Origin: Guillardia theta CCMP2712
Lineage: Eukaryota; Cryptophyceae; Pyrenomonadales; Geminigeraceae
DNA: 30,343 nucleotides
NCBI RefSeq assembly: GCF_000315625.1
Contig: NW_005434501.1
Coordinates: 27,501-57,843 of the forward strand
Direction of reading: 5' to 3'
The notes below the pieces were generated by a model. It had not been told where the DNA came from and ran no database searches. It was given only the letters and a program-made list of their open reading frames with translations. Shown one piece after another: positions 1-10,110 of this stretch. Every line of letters begins with the position of its first letter. The stretch's first letter is position 1. The translations under genes and the position numbers were made by a program.

Positions 1-414
1 CGAGAAGAGGAAGGAAGGAGGGTGGAACGAAGAGACGAGAAGAGGAAGGAAGGAGGGTGGAACGCAGAGACGAGAAGAGGAAGGAAGGAGGGTGGAACGC
101 AGAGACGAGAAGAGGAAGGAAGGAGGGTGGAACGAAGAGACGAGAAGAGGAAGGAAGGAGGGTGGAACGAAGAGACGAGAAGAGGAAGGAAGGAGGGTGG
201 AACGAAGAGACGAGAAGAGGAAGGAAGGAGGGTGGAACGAAGAGACGAGAAGAGGAAGGAAGGAGGGTGGAACGAAGAGACGAGAAGAGGAAGGAAGGAG
301 GGTGGAACGAAGAGACGAGAAGAGGAAGGAAGGAGGGTGGAACGAAGAGACGAGAAGAGGAAGGAAGGAGGGTGGAACGAAGAGACGAGAAGAGGAAGGA
401 AGGAGGGTGGAACG
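1..414. repeat. 35-bp purine-rich minisatellite, about 12 copies
   Basis: A near-perfect direct tandem array whose unit is 35 bp (unit begins cgagaagaggaaggaaggag and ends tggaacgaagaga); only one variable position (gaacgaag versus gaacgcag) is seen in the first copies. It is truncated by the left window edge. Because 35 is not a multiple of 3, every frame of the + strand reads through it as Arg/Glu/Gly-rich peptide; these open frames are a by-product of the repeat and not genes. The + strand is almost pure purine. Confidence 0.95.
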
Positions 415-654
415 ATTGAGGAGGAGGAGAGTGGAGCAAGTTGAGGTTCAAGAATACCAAGAAGGGGGAGGAAAGGGGGCAAGAGGATGGTAGGGGAAGG
501 AAGCGAGGGAAGAGGAGAGAAGAGCGGGCAAAGCAAGAAGGGAAGGGACAAGGACCTGTCCTGATCGATGAGACAAGATTGTCGTAGGTTCGCATCTAAA
601 CCACTGAATGTCATGAATGGAGACGAAAGTAGCCAGGGAAGAAACAACATGATA

Positions 655-750
655 GGAGGAGGAGACGAGGAGGAGGAGATGAGGAGGAGGAGACGAGGAG
701 GAGGAGACGAGGAGGAGGAGACGAGGAGGAGGAGACGAGGAGGAGGAGGG
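655..750. repeat. (GAGGAGGAGAC)n purine repeat
   Basis: Degenerate GAGGAG/GACGAGG repeat on the + strand (CTCCTC on the minus strand). It lies just beyond a possible 5' splice site of the minus-strand gene to its right, so it is probably intronic or 3' flank. The 415-654 stretch between this repeat and the minisatellite is purine-rich and shows no recognisable exon. Confidence 0.8.
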
Positions 751-762
751 TAAACATGTTAC

Positions 763-1809
763 CTTCTTCTGTTTGCGCTCCCGCACACTTTCATGTCGTA
801 CGTATGGACCTCGTCGCTTGCGCGGGAACTCACGCCAACCTCGTTGCGGTTCAACGGATTCCAGTGCGCTGCATCAATCGTCCTCCTCCCCTCCACGTCC
901 CTCACAGCGTTGAGAGAGCAGCAGCGACCAGCCTTGTCCCACTCATCCACGTAGCGATTCGAAGTCGCGTGAGACTTGAAGATGAGCAGCTGACCGCTTC
1001 CTCGTCCGCACAACAGGTACTCGGAGCTCGGGTTGAACTCCAGGCTGGTGAAGCGGGAGGAGGAAGCAACGTGGGAGGGAGGGCTGGAGTGGACGAGGGC
1101 CTTGCGACAAGATCTCAAGGAGCGAATCCATATCTTCTCAGAGAACAGACCGTCGGCATATCCAGTGCATTCTCTCTTGAGGATCTTCCTTGAATATCGG
1201 CACGTCTGCTCTCCTCCCAGAAACTCCTTTGAGGTCTTCACGTCCCTCCTCTTTACTAGCCCTTCCTCCAGCTCCCCAGCTTCGCCCCCCTCGTTCTCCT
1301 TGTCTCCTCCCTTCACAATGGTCAGGACCTTCTGCCATGTCTCCTCGCTGATCTCTGCTCCTTCATTGGTCGCCATGTAGTGACCGTCATCGAACGTCCG
1401 ATAGACCATCCCTACTGCCTCCAGCGCATGCAGACTTCTGCTGACTGCTGGGACGAGTTGTTGCGGTCGTAGATGCCCGATAGCCTGTGCGATGCGGAAG
1501 CTGGACACGCCGAGTTTGTGGAAGGGATGGAGAGGCTTGTGCTTACTGGAAGAGGCAAAGAAAGTAAGTCAACCATGAGAAACATTGCTCGGAAGTCTTA
1601 CCTTGTGCTCGAGTTCTGTTCTTGCACGTCGGACAAGGAGGAGGAGGTCGAGGAGGAGGAGGAGGAGGAGGAGGAGGAAGAAGGAGGTCGAGGGAGGGAA
1701 GGAGAAGCAGATGTGTTGCGTGTATGGAAGAGGAGGAGGAGGAGGAGGCAGCTGAAAGCCGGCATAGCAGGCTGTACGTTCGCCTTAGCGCTTCCTCATC
1801 GCTCAGCAT
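763..1809 (-). CDS. Winged-helix plus WD40-like protein, partial model
   Basis: The main exon reads on the minus strand from about 1545 down to about 763. Its first part (about 1520-1370) contains VYRTFDDGHYMAT, which resembles the C-terminal winged helix of RPA32 (pattern Y-T-x-DD-x-H). Its last part contains FTSLEFNPSSEYLLCG and HWNPLNRNEVGVSSRASDEV, typical of consecutive WD40 blades. Possible donors are at 763 (aag then gtaaca) or about 795. A possible first exon starts at ATG 1809 (MLSDEEALRRTYSLLCRLS) and becomes Ser/Pro-rich; the obvious splice (gtaaga near 1600, acceptor near 1546) is one base out of phase, so this 5' part is uncertain. The linker between the two domains may hide another intron. 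The gene probably continues left of 763. Function unknown; a scaffold role is only inferred from WD40. Confidence 0.5.
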
Positions 1810-1850
1810 GGCGGTGAGGTGCCTCAGAGGGGAAGTTTATCGGAGATTGA

Positions 1851-2105
1851 GATAGGGTGGGTACTGCTCAGAGGTATTGGTTCATCGTTGGTAGTTGTAC
1901 TACCGGTTCAATTTCAATTGTAAGTACCCGTGAATGTAGATTTCAGATGCTTTATGAGGGGTACTTGTGAAGGGTGGGTAGGTGTTCAAAAGTTGAGATG
2001 GGTGGGTGGTGCAAGAATTTGGAGGGAAGTTTCAAGTCCTTCGGAAGGATCAGGTGGGTGGGGTGATATCACCCACGGTACAAAATAGTTTGAATATTAG
2101 CTCAA
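1851..2105. other. G-rich, C-poor tract
   Basis: The + strand carries many runs of GGG/GGGG in the words GGGTGGG, GGGGTA and AGGGTAGG, with few cytosines and no open reading frame of note. It sits just upstream of the minus-strand gene whose possible start is 1809. Similar tracts occur at 4083-4760 and 25740-25925, and in the opposite orientation at 22915-23170. Several windows have four or more G-runs and could form G-quadruplexes (inference). Confidence 0.7.
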
Positions 2106-2482
2106 ATTAGGGGTACTCTTTGGAGAGTGACTGGTGGACGAGGGGTAGCGGCCCAGCAGCTTGCTTCAATGGAAACAGCGGCCGAGCAGTCCTAGCAATG
2201 ATGCGGCGAAGCATGATGAGAGAGGAGAGAGGCAGGCAGGCCAGGGTCACCAGCAGAGGGGAGCACCTTTCACCAAGCAACGGAGTTGGGGGGCGGGGCA
2301 GGCGTATGGCGGGGCGCTGGTTGATAGTACGAAGTCTCCGCAAGATCTCAAAACTTATATCCCTCGACATACTCGGAAAGGCCCATCGCTGAAGTAAGCA
2401 ACGCGATCATAACTGCTCGAAACGTTGAACGGCAGACGGATTGGCACAGGTGGACCATGAGGACAACATTATTCATTAGTAG
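2106..2482. other. Intergenic region with no supported gene
   Basis: Short open frames exist on both strands here, but none shows a recognisable domain, splice signals or continuity with neighbours. It contains the 3' flank of the minus-strand gene that stops at 2483. Confidence 0.5.
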
Positions 2483-4001
2483 TTATGTACATTCATCTCC
2501 TGTAGTCAGTGAGCTTCTACTCGAATCTAAACTCGCTTCTGAGAAGTTCCCCTCCTTGATGAGACCAAACTTTCTCTGTAGTTCTTCGATTCCACGGCGA
2601 TAGTCTCCGACCTGTCATGGCGTCAGCTTCTCCTACACCTACAGCTGCATGCTTACAGTCTTTCGATACTGAGCCAAGGCGGAAGTCGGTCGATTGCTTT
2701 GAGGCTGTTTAGTAGCATGTGTGGCGAGACTGGGAAGCAAGGAAAGTTACAACAAGAGGAATCAGCAGGAGTCTGAGTGACCTCGTCATGGGTCGATTTT
2801 GACTGTCTGTGATGGTAGCGAAACCAGCGATATCGAAGTCTGGCACGCTGCTCTCATCGGACCTGAAGGCATGGGCTGTGTGCGGTCGAACGCTAGGAGA
2901 CGTCCTCTCGTTCGGACTGCCTTCCGCAGCAAAAGCATCAGCCCCAGATCCCAACAGCTCGAGCTCAGGGCCCCTCAGGTCATCCGCGCCGTCGGACAGG
3001 AACGTCTCGTTGAGCCGCTCGTCTGTGAGAGTCCCCTTGGAGGCCATGGGAGAAGTTCGTGCCCGGTTGCAGAGACAGCACACCCCAAGGTACTGCGCAG
3101 CCGCGATACCTGACCCTCGAGGAGTCTCCTGCTTCCAGACCATGTCTTCCGTCTGGCAAGAGACATCTGTAGTGCAACGTCACGTGTTGGGAGACGCTAC
3201 GGGCAAGAGCAAGCGACCTCGGCACGCTGAGCAGAACTGGTTGTCTGCTGCATCGAAGTTCTCCTGTGATGGATCAAACTTGATCTGACCGAAATGAAGT
3301 CACGCTCTAGATCGGAGTGGATTTGAATAGTGGAGTCTCGTACATTGTTCCGATGCATCCAGTCAACGATTTTCGAGCATGTTGCTGCATGCGACTTACT
3401 CTCACTCTCACTGCAGAAGTGAACGAGCCTCTTTCGTACCTCAGATCGCTTTCTTCGACATCTTTCCTGCTCTAGTTCATTGTAGGCTCTGACCAGCTCC
3501 TCCATCAACTTGCCAGTCTCTAATGCGCTTCCTTTCTCAGCTGAAGATCGCTCAGGAGCTTTGAAACCGATCAGTTGTCGTGACCGAAAGCGAGGAGGGA
3601 TTTCACCTCGCGTTCCTTCATCTTCGCGCTTCTCGTCCCTGCTTCTTGGGAAGAACACTACCTCGTTTGTGCTCAAGCCATGCACTGCATTGCCCTTGCA
3701 TTCAAAACAAAGTCAAAATAGAAGCTTATTCGCACTGATCATAATGACTACACACACACCAGCAGAGTTTGTAGAGCAGCCATAGAGCCTTTCTCTTCGT
3801 CATTACTCGACCTTGGGCTGTTCTCTGCAGGAAACTCAATCGCACCTGGCGAGTGGTCCTGATCAACATCAACTCACCGCTGTTGGATGATGCTGGTCTG
3901 CTGCTGGTAGTTGTTGTCCTCAGTCTCGCATTTCTCACAGGGTCTCCTCCCTTTCTCTCGCCATCTCGCAGCCCCGGCGGCTGGGGCACCTGCCCAGCCA
4001 T
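2483..4001 (-). CDS. Cys-rich coiled-coil protein, 365 aa, 7 exons
   Basis: A phase-consistent model: exons 4001-3878, 3824-3760, 3694-3440, 3284-3218, 3166-2782, 2729-2657 and 2611-2483 (1098 nt, 365 aa plus stop). All introns are GT-AG; donors include gtgagt, gtgtgt, gtacga, gtcact and gtaagc. The N-terminus (MAGQVPQPPGLRDGERKGG) is polar and probably disordered. The third exon encodes a charged helix (KLMEELVRAYNELEQERCR) likely to be coiled coil. It is followed by clustered cysteines (QFCSACR, VSCQTED, GVCCLCNR) that could form a zinc site with CxxC pairs. An acidic linker precedes a C-terminal helical stretch (VGDYRRGIEELQRKFGLIKE). I do not recognise the family. It is divergent from the phosphatase gene at 5664, with a G-rich tract between them. 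Function unknown. Confidence 0.7.
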
Positions 4002-4082
4002 GTTCCGAACGCGCACGGATACTCACCACGGGTACTGGCGGATACTGGCGGATACTCTGAGGCAGGCTCATCAGTGATGGTT

Positions 4083-4760
4083 ACCAAATGACCCTACCCC
4101 TCAAATGTCCAGAAATCTCTGGGGTACCTGTTGGATTTAAGGGTGGGGTAGGATTTCAGATCATCAAGAGGGGTGGTTTGGTATTAGGCTGATCCAAATG
4201 AAAGAGGGAGAGGGGGTACCCTGGTGGATCTCCAAGGAACAGGGTAGGGTGTGTGTTTCTTCAAGTGTGGGGTAGTCCGGATACGTGGTGGGCCAGCAAA
4301 GATTGTCCGGGGTGGGTAGTTTATGACATGGGGTGATTTGGTGATCGAAGTACCGGGTTGTCGCCCCTCCGTGGAGGAGGGTGGGTGAGGAAAAGATGAG
4401 GAGCACATGATCATTTCGCATTTGGGGAGGGTAGGGTACATTCTACAATGGAGTGGGTAGGGGTACAAACCACTGGGTGGTAGGGTGCTGACATCACATG
4501 GGGGTACAATGGCCAGGGTGGGGTGGAACAGGGGTCGAGGTTGCCATCATCCCTAAACCACGGGTGGTGAATATAGTGAACACGAAAGTAGGTGGGGTGA
4601 TCCCAGCCAATACGGGTGTGATGATCCAGATGTACAGTATTGTAGTGGGTAGGGGTGATCAAGATGGGGTGATGGGTTTATAGGAAACCGGGGTGAATTC
4701 GGATTCGGGGGGTAGGGGGTTCAATAAAGGGGGTGGGCACCGGGGGTAGGTGTGGATGGT
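4083..4760. other. Long G-rich tract between divergent genes
   Basis: About 680 bp in which the + strand is dominated by GGGGTA, GGGTGGGG, AGGGTAGG and GGGGTGATT words separated by mixed A/T-containing sequence; cytosine is scarce. There is no exact repeat period that I can see. It lies between the start of the minus-strand gene (4001) and the plus-strand phosphatase (5664). The minus-strand frames that cross it are Pro/His/Thr-rich artefacts of CCCC runs. Confidence 0.7.
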
Positions 4761-5663
4761 GGATTGAATGAACAGGGGCGGCAGGGAGTGCGCAGGAGAG
4801 GATGGAGGAGGCAGAGGAACAGGAAAGAGACTGGCTCCAAGCCTTCAGAATTATGGCTTCAAGAGGATGAGGACGGTTCTTTGAGTATTGTGAAGAAATA
4901 GACGATGGCAGGTTGCAGAGTGACTAATTTGGGGAATTGCGCCTGAAATAATCTAGGCAGGGATCAGAGGTATATTAGTTGATCTGCTACTAGCAGACAG
5001 GTGAAACGAGATGTACTTTGATGTTTTGGTATCAAAAATGATGGGTCAAGCTAAGGATAAGAATGATAGCTGCAGACATCAAGTGCATTGGTAGGGATGT
5101 AGCTTACGACTGTTACATATTTACTCGGAGAGATTGAAGGAAGGAGGCTGAAAACTGCCACGCAAGAGAAGAAGAGCATTGCCTCAGTGATATGATGTAC
5201 TCGTCTTGTACATCAATGACTGTAACGGGCGGATTGTACTGAGTCTTTCAACCAGTCCCTTGCAATACAGTTTTTTGATGTACAGCTCGTATTTGTCTTA
5301 TTTCGTTGCCAGCTGTAAATGTGAGAAAGATGTTGATAAATAGAGGAGTCAGAGCTATAATCATGATGTGAGTTTCAGAGGATATTCTGTATTAATGTGG
5401 ATAGATTGGGTTGGATTGTGGTCATTAGAATTGTAGCTGTGAGGCCTAACGTGCAACATGTGCTGAGATAGGACAAAAAAACCACCAGTGATTTCAAGAA
5501 TGCGCAATCAAACATGTTTCTCTAAGTCTCTTTGCATCTATAGGTGCAAGTTGTGAGGATCTCCTTGCAGATGGAGGCTCTGTTGGAGCAAAGGCACATT
5601 TGAGAAGCTCTCCTTGATTTTTACACTCTTTCTGCATTGGATAGCTTCGAGTAATTTAGAAGG
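4761..5663. other. 5' flank of the phosphatase gene, no gene seen
   Basis: Balanced to AT-rich sequence with no long frame, no tRNA-like fold that I can recognise and no repeats. It is the presumed upstream region and 5' UTR of the gene starting at 5664. Confidence 0.5.
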
Positions 5664-7336
5664 ATGAGAAGGACAGTAACTTTGATCACATTGTATCTGC
5701 TTGGTTATGTTCAGGAGGGACACACATTCCCTATGACGTCAAGCTTCGCACCCTCTTGCACTAATGACAGGACGCACCCTACGTGTTTCTCAGCAAGGGT
5801 GAACATATGCAAACAAAGTCGTCGCCATCAATATTCTGGAGTGAAACCAGGTGTACTTTATCAGCGTATGTTGGATGAAAGTGGAGAATGGTTCAATGCC
5901 GACTTGGTAGCCAAGATGAACTTGAAGAATAGAAGTCCTCCTGCGAGCAAGCCAATTTTAAGTTCAGGGACTCTGGGATGGGGATGGTACTCTGCAATGA
6001 GTACTGAAGGAAAAGGCAAGGGTACACAGGTATAGCTGTTCCTTTGTCCTTGCTTTTCAAATTGATCACAAACGTTTCCGCGAAAGGTTGGAGGAAGCAG
6101 TAATCAGGACTCAATGGCTGCTGTATCCTTAGGAACTATGGTAAGTCCAAAAATTCTTTTCGTGCCTATTCAAGTCGTTAAACTCTATTCAAGGATTTGT
6201 TTGGTATATTTGATGGGCACGGAGAGTTTGGCCACAAGGTACTGCTGTATTCGGCTTGCTGTTACAGGGTTGTTCACGTAGCTTTCAAGGTTTCTGCATA
6301 CGTAGCCAACAATCTTCCCGATCAAATTCGAAAGCGAGTGCCAGATATCGAGAGGGCAGGGATGGATGAAGGGAGAGCAACCCCACCGCTGCAGGAGGCC
6401 TTCAGAGAAACGCATCAAAGTCTGCTGGAGCAGAAGAAGTTCGACACATTTCTTTCGGGAAGCACTTGCATCGTTGTCCTCGTTGCCGGTGAAGCGAATC
6501 AGAAGCGAATTATTGTTGCGAATGCAGGCGATTGTAGATGTATTGTATGTACGGAAGGCTGGGGTGGAAAGCTCATAACAACCCAAATCTCAGTGGATCA
6601 AAGTCCTGACCGGCCAGATGAAAGGAAAAGGATCGAGAAGAATGGAGGGATAGTCGGAATGGTGGATGTCACTCTGGATAAACCGGTAGTGATCTCAGTA
6701 GAAGCGGCGGCCAAGAAAGGAGCTGACCTGGGCCCGGCAAGAGTTTTCTGGCCCGACGGTTCATGGGAGCCTCCCTTCGATTCTTGCTTTCCTGGTTTAG
6801 CTATGAGCCGATCGTTGGGGGACAGCGTACTGGATGATCTAGGAGTGTTTCCAGATCCAGAAGTGTACACGAGGGCAGTGAAACCCAAGGATCGATTTCT
6901 TGTCATTGCTTCTGATGGAGTTTGGCAAGGTCGAGCATCCATCTTCTCATCAAGTGGATAACACTTGCCTCTGCAGTTATGAGTAACGAAGAAGTCTCGG
7001 CTGTCGTCAACTCCTGCAATGGTGATGCTGATCAAGCTTGTAAGGTATGAGACGCAATATTTTGAATCTTGTTTGTTTGTTGTAATTCTCATCTCAGGCG
7101 ATCTACGATCGTGAGATTAAGATTGCATTGCTACCGTCCAACGCTAATATGTTACGTTCTGTTTTAGGTGCAGCTCAGAAGTGGGAAGCAGAAGAGCATG
7201 AAGGCGACGGGTTTGGGTGAGATTGTGATTTCAGTTGCCATGTGTCTTCACCACGTGCCGCTGAACGGATCGCGTCCTTGACAGGTATCGTGATGACATC
7301 TCAAGTTTCGTGATCTTTTTCGGAGGGGCAAAGTAA
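5664..7336 (+). CDS. PP2C/PPM protein phosphatase, possible plastid leader
   Basis: Complete 8-exon model: 5664-6029, 6087-6140, 6194-6238, 6290-6929, 6977-7044, 7098-7110, 7168-7216, 7285-7336; 1287 nt, 428 aa. It is a Mn/Mg-dependent Ser/Thr phosphatase. Family motifs in order: NQDS (128-131), FDGHG (146-150), SGST (211-214), NAGD (233-236), GLAMSRSLGD (324-333), ASDGVW (362-367) and RDDIS (414-418). The acidic metal ligands (D130, D147, D364, D416 region) are kept; a Q replaces the E before D130, as in many PPM enzymes. An insertion of about 45 residues lies before GLAMSRS. The first 20 residues contain a hydrophobic core (VTLITLYLLGYV), then a Ser/Thr/Arg stretch with SSFAPS, resembling a bipartite leader for a complex plastid or its surrounding compartment (inference). 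Exon 6 is only 13 nt. The start is the first ATG of an open frame and fits the hydrophobic leader. Confidence 0.93.
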
Positions 7337-7468
7337 ATTTCTCGGGCGTTGTTTGTGATGAGCTGGAATACAATCGAGATGGAACGACTGTAGTGCTTCC
7401 TCTTTCCCCGCATGACACCACCACCAGTCGTCTTGACTTCTTGAAATAGAAAGCGAATGTGCACAAGA

Positions 7469-9065
7469 TTATGACGTGTAGATCTTGAGGACCTGCCGAA
7501 CTTCGCTGGAACATCGAGGACAGTGTGCTACTTCTCTCTCTTCCTGCAGCTTCGCTGCACACTCTAGACAGCACACCTGACTCTTGTGAGCTGAGTTGCA
7601 AGGAAGAAACGCTACCTGGTGGTTGCAGTCGAGGAGGACGCAGTTGCAAGCGTTGCTCTCGCACAGGCAGCACAGGCGCCGAACAGCATCGGGTGGGAGA
7701 TAATGCCGAGAGCTGCCGGTAAGAGCCTAGCAGATGCTGAGTCACTCGCGAACAAGGGGACGAGTTGGGCCATGGAAGGTGGGAGGAGGGCAAGAAGCGC
7801 AGGAGAGATGAAAGACAAAAGAAGAGGCGGGGGGGGGAGGGTGAGGATGCTGGTCTGACCTCTTGGATGAGTTGACGATGGATGGTGCGATTGACTCGAG
7901 CATGGAAGAGATTCAGGGCCTTGAGCCATGCGGACCAGGCGAGGAAGAGAAGCCCAATGACGAGTAGAGCCTGCTGGATGTGACTACCCCTCCCTTCCCC
8001 TCCCTCCCCCACTACTCCTTCCCCGCCCTTCACTCCCTTCCTGTCCCCTCCCTCTCTTCTACTCCTTGCCTCCCCTCCCGTTCCTCTCGCACCTTCCCTC
8101 GTCGCATGTGCTCCTGGGCACTCGCCTCTAGACCCTCCACGACTTCCTCCACGTTGCGCTGAGGGGAAATGAGGGAGGAGGTGAGACTGGAGGAGGAGAC
8201 TCTTACCGCGTCAACCAAGAAACAACCCTCCAGGCTCTTCTCCGTCGGAGCTCGCAACACGACCCGCAGGTACCGTTCGCCTGCCCCATCCCAAGGCTGT
8301 AAGGAGAGCTCCCCGACCGCTGTGACCTGTACAAATTCATTCACTCGCCTCGTTCTCCTCCCTCGGCCTCTGACCTCTTGCCCGACCACGAGCGCATCCT
8401 CCATAACCTGACGCATGCTCTCACTTGTGCTCGAGCCGATGCTCGCTCCGCACCTTCATGAGAGATTGAGGGCCGTAGAAGGGGACGCGGTACGTCTTGG
8501 AGCTGATGTTGGTTAGCCCGTACTGGTTGGCAAGCCAGCCGTCAGCTGGGACGGGAGCAGGCACACCTCACCTCACAACCCAGCAGGACGTTTGCGCATG
8601 TTTGGCATCCTGCCCCAGGATCTGAGCAGAGGAGGAAGGGAACTTCGCTAGTCTCGTCGACTATCTCGTTCCATGTGATGCTGCTGACGTCGAACAAGGA
8701 GGTCCACCAGTCTGCCGTTGGAGTCTTCGGGCCACTCCCGTCAGACTCTCTTTGCTCAAGGGGCGGGGCTCACCATGGAGATCCGCTGCTGGTAGACCGC
8801 TGCTTGTTTCCCGCAGCTCAGACGCAGCGGGAGATCACAGGAGACGAAAGCTCGGAAGACAGCAAAGACCTCGAGACAAGTCAGAGGAGAAGACGAGCCA
8901 TGAAAATCGAACAGAGATGCTCTTGCCAGCATCCTTTGCCGTCCTGCAGCAAGGAGTCACGAGCTCGGCACTAGCTTGCCCCTCCTCACCTCAGTTCTGC
9001 GATCACGTCCTCCAGCCTCCTGCTCGCTGTTACCCGGACGATGCTGGCAATCCTACAAGCTAGTG
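7469..9065 (-). CDS. MUL1: MUL1/SP1-like membrane RING E3 ubiquitin ligase
   Basis: Exons that join in phase: 8545-8454, 8407-8375, 8326-8207, 8158-8093, 7973-7860, 7726-7616, 7576-7469, preceded by an exon ending near 8577 (ITWNEIVDETSEVPFLL). The order matches MUL1/SP1 ligases of mitochondrial or plastid outer membranes: a GIDE/BAM domain containing VTAVGELSLQP, a transmembrane helix (ALLVIGLLFLAWSAWLKAL, near 7970-7910), then a RING with LCCLCESNACNCVLLDCNH and VCCLEC, ending in CPRCSSEVRQVLKIYTS before the stop. MUL1 proteins also end in CPxC plus about 14 residues. The last CPRC block is one base out of frame with VCCLEC in the same exon, so either the sequence has an error or the RING is broken. 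The 5' end is unresolved: candidate exons (IASIVRVTASRRLEDVIAEL, about 9060-8997; AVYQQRISM, about 8800) are suggestive only. It ubiquitinates organelle surface proteins in known relatives. Confidence 0.8.
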
Positions 9066-10110
9066 AGGAGGAGGAGGCTTCTTGCTCTTGCTACCTTAGT
9101 AATCGACGGCCATGGGCCAACAGGAAGGCGCCTAAAGTCCCACAGGCGAACCTGACGGATGGAAGGTGAGGAGACGAGAGGCGAGGCAGACAACATGAGG
9201 AAACGTGAGAAGCGCTGAACGAGGGGGGAGGAGGGAACGATGATGCAGGAGGAGAGGGGAAGTCTGCGGCTGATGGGGCGAGGAGCAGATGACATGAAGA
9301 GGGATGAGGAAGGAGATATGAGATGAAGGAAGAGGAGAGGAGAGGAGGAGGAGGAGAGAGGAGGAGGAGAGGGGGTGGGGGGTTAGGGGAGCAAGAGAGG
9401 AGAGGATGAGGGGGAGGAGGAGGAGGAGGATAAGGAGAGGACATGACGTTAGAGGTCTCCAGCATGAAGTCGCTCGTAGTACCCGAAACTTGTCGCTGGA
9501 TGCTCCCCGATGATGCTGAGAAGCGACAGGGGACGCGGCATGGCATGTCGGGGGCACAGGAAACCAGCCCGCCTCAGACACCTTAGGCTATGGCGGGAGT
9601 CGATCACAACACAAAGAGTGAAGGACAGGGAGGGAGGGGGGAGGAGAAGGAGGGGAGAGGAGAGGAACGAGGAGAAGGAGAGAGAGGAGGAGATAGAGGA
9701 GAGGAAAGAAAGAAGGGAAGAGACTGAGAGTGAGGTCGACGCCATGCAGTGGGTTGGAAATAGAGCAAAAGCGCAATCAGGAGAAACAAAGAGGAAGAGG
9801 AGGCAGAGGAGAATGAGAGTAGCACGGGATACGAGGGAGAGAGACAGGGAGGAAAAGCAGGGTTAGGTTGAACGAGGACTGGAGGATGGGAAGAGACAGC
9901 GAAGCTGCCGATCTGTTGCAGGAAAGTTTGTGGAGAGGAGGGAGGGGAGGAGCAAGCACAAAGAGAACTCGATCGAGGTGACAAGAAAGCAGATTCAAGA
10001 CGATCTGAACAAGACGATGGCGGATGAAAGTCTTGCTCATGGCATAAGCGACTTCTCCGTGCCAGGTTGATGAGTTGTCGGTTGGTTGAAGCTGCTAATA
10101 CGCCATAGCG
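9066..10110. other. Purine-rich spacer between divergent genes
   Basis: The + strand is GA-rich (GAGGAG, GGGAGG), especially at 9290-9435 and 9600-9860, producing long Arg/Glu or Pro/Ser/Leu frames on the two strands that I do not regard as genes. It separates the minus-strand RING ligase from the plus-strand ATG16 gene and may hold unrecognised 5' exons or UTRs of either. Confidence 0.5.

Noticed and set aside
1-414. CRISPR-like array or Arg/Glu-rich protein genes
   Set aside because: The 35-bp units are directly adjacent with no spacers, and the open frames arise in all phases from the repeat itself.
4164-4662. Pro/His/Thr-rich minus-strand ORFs
   Set aside because: They are translations of the G-rich tract in overlapping frames, with no domain, splice or composition support.
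7980-8162. Pro/Ser plus-strand ORF over the MUL1-like gene
   Set aside because: It lies antisense to clear exons and a C/T-rich intron; it is a shadow frame.
9091-9866. Long Ser/Leu/Pro and Arg/Glu ORFs on both strands
   Set aside because: Purine/pyrimidine repeats remove stop codons; there is no recognisable protein pattern.
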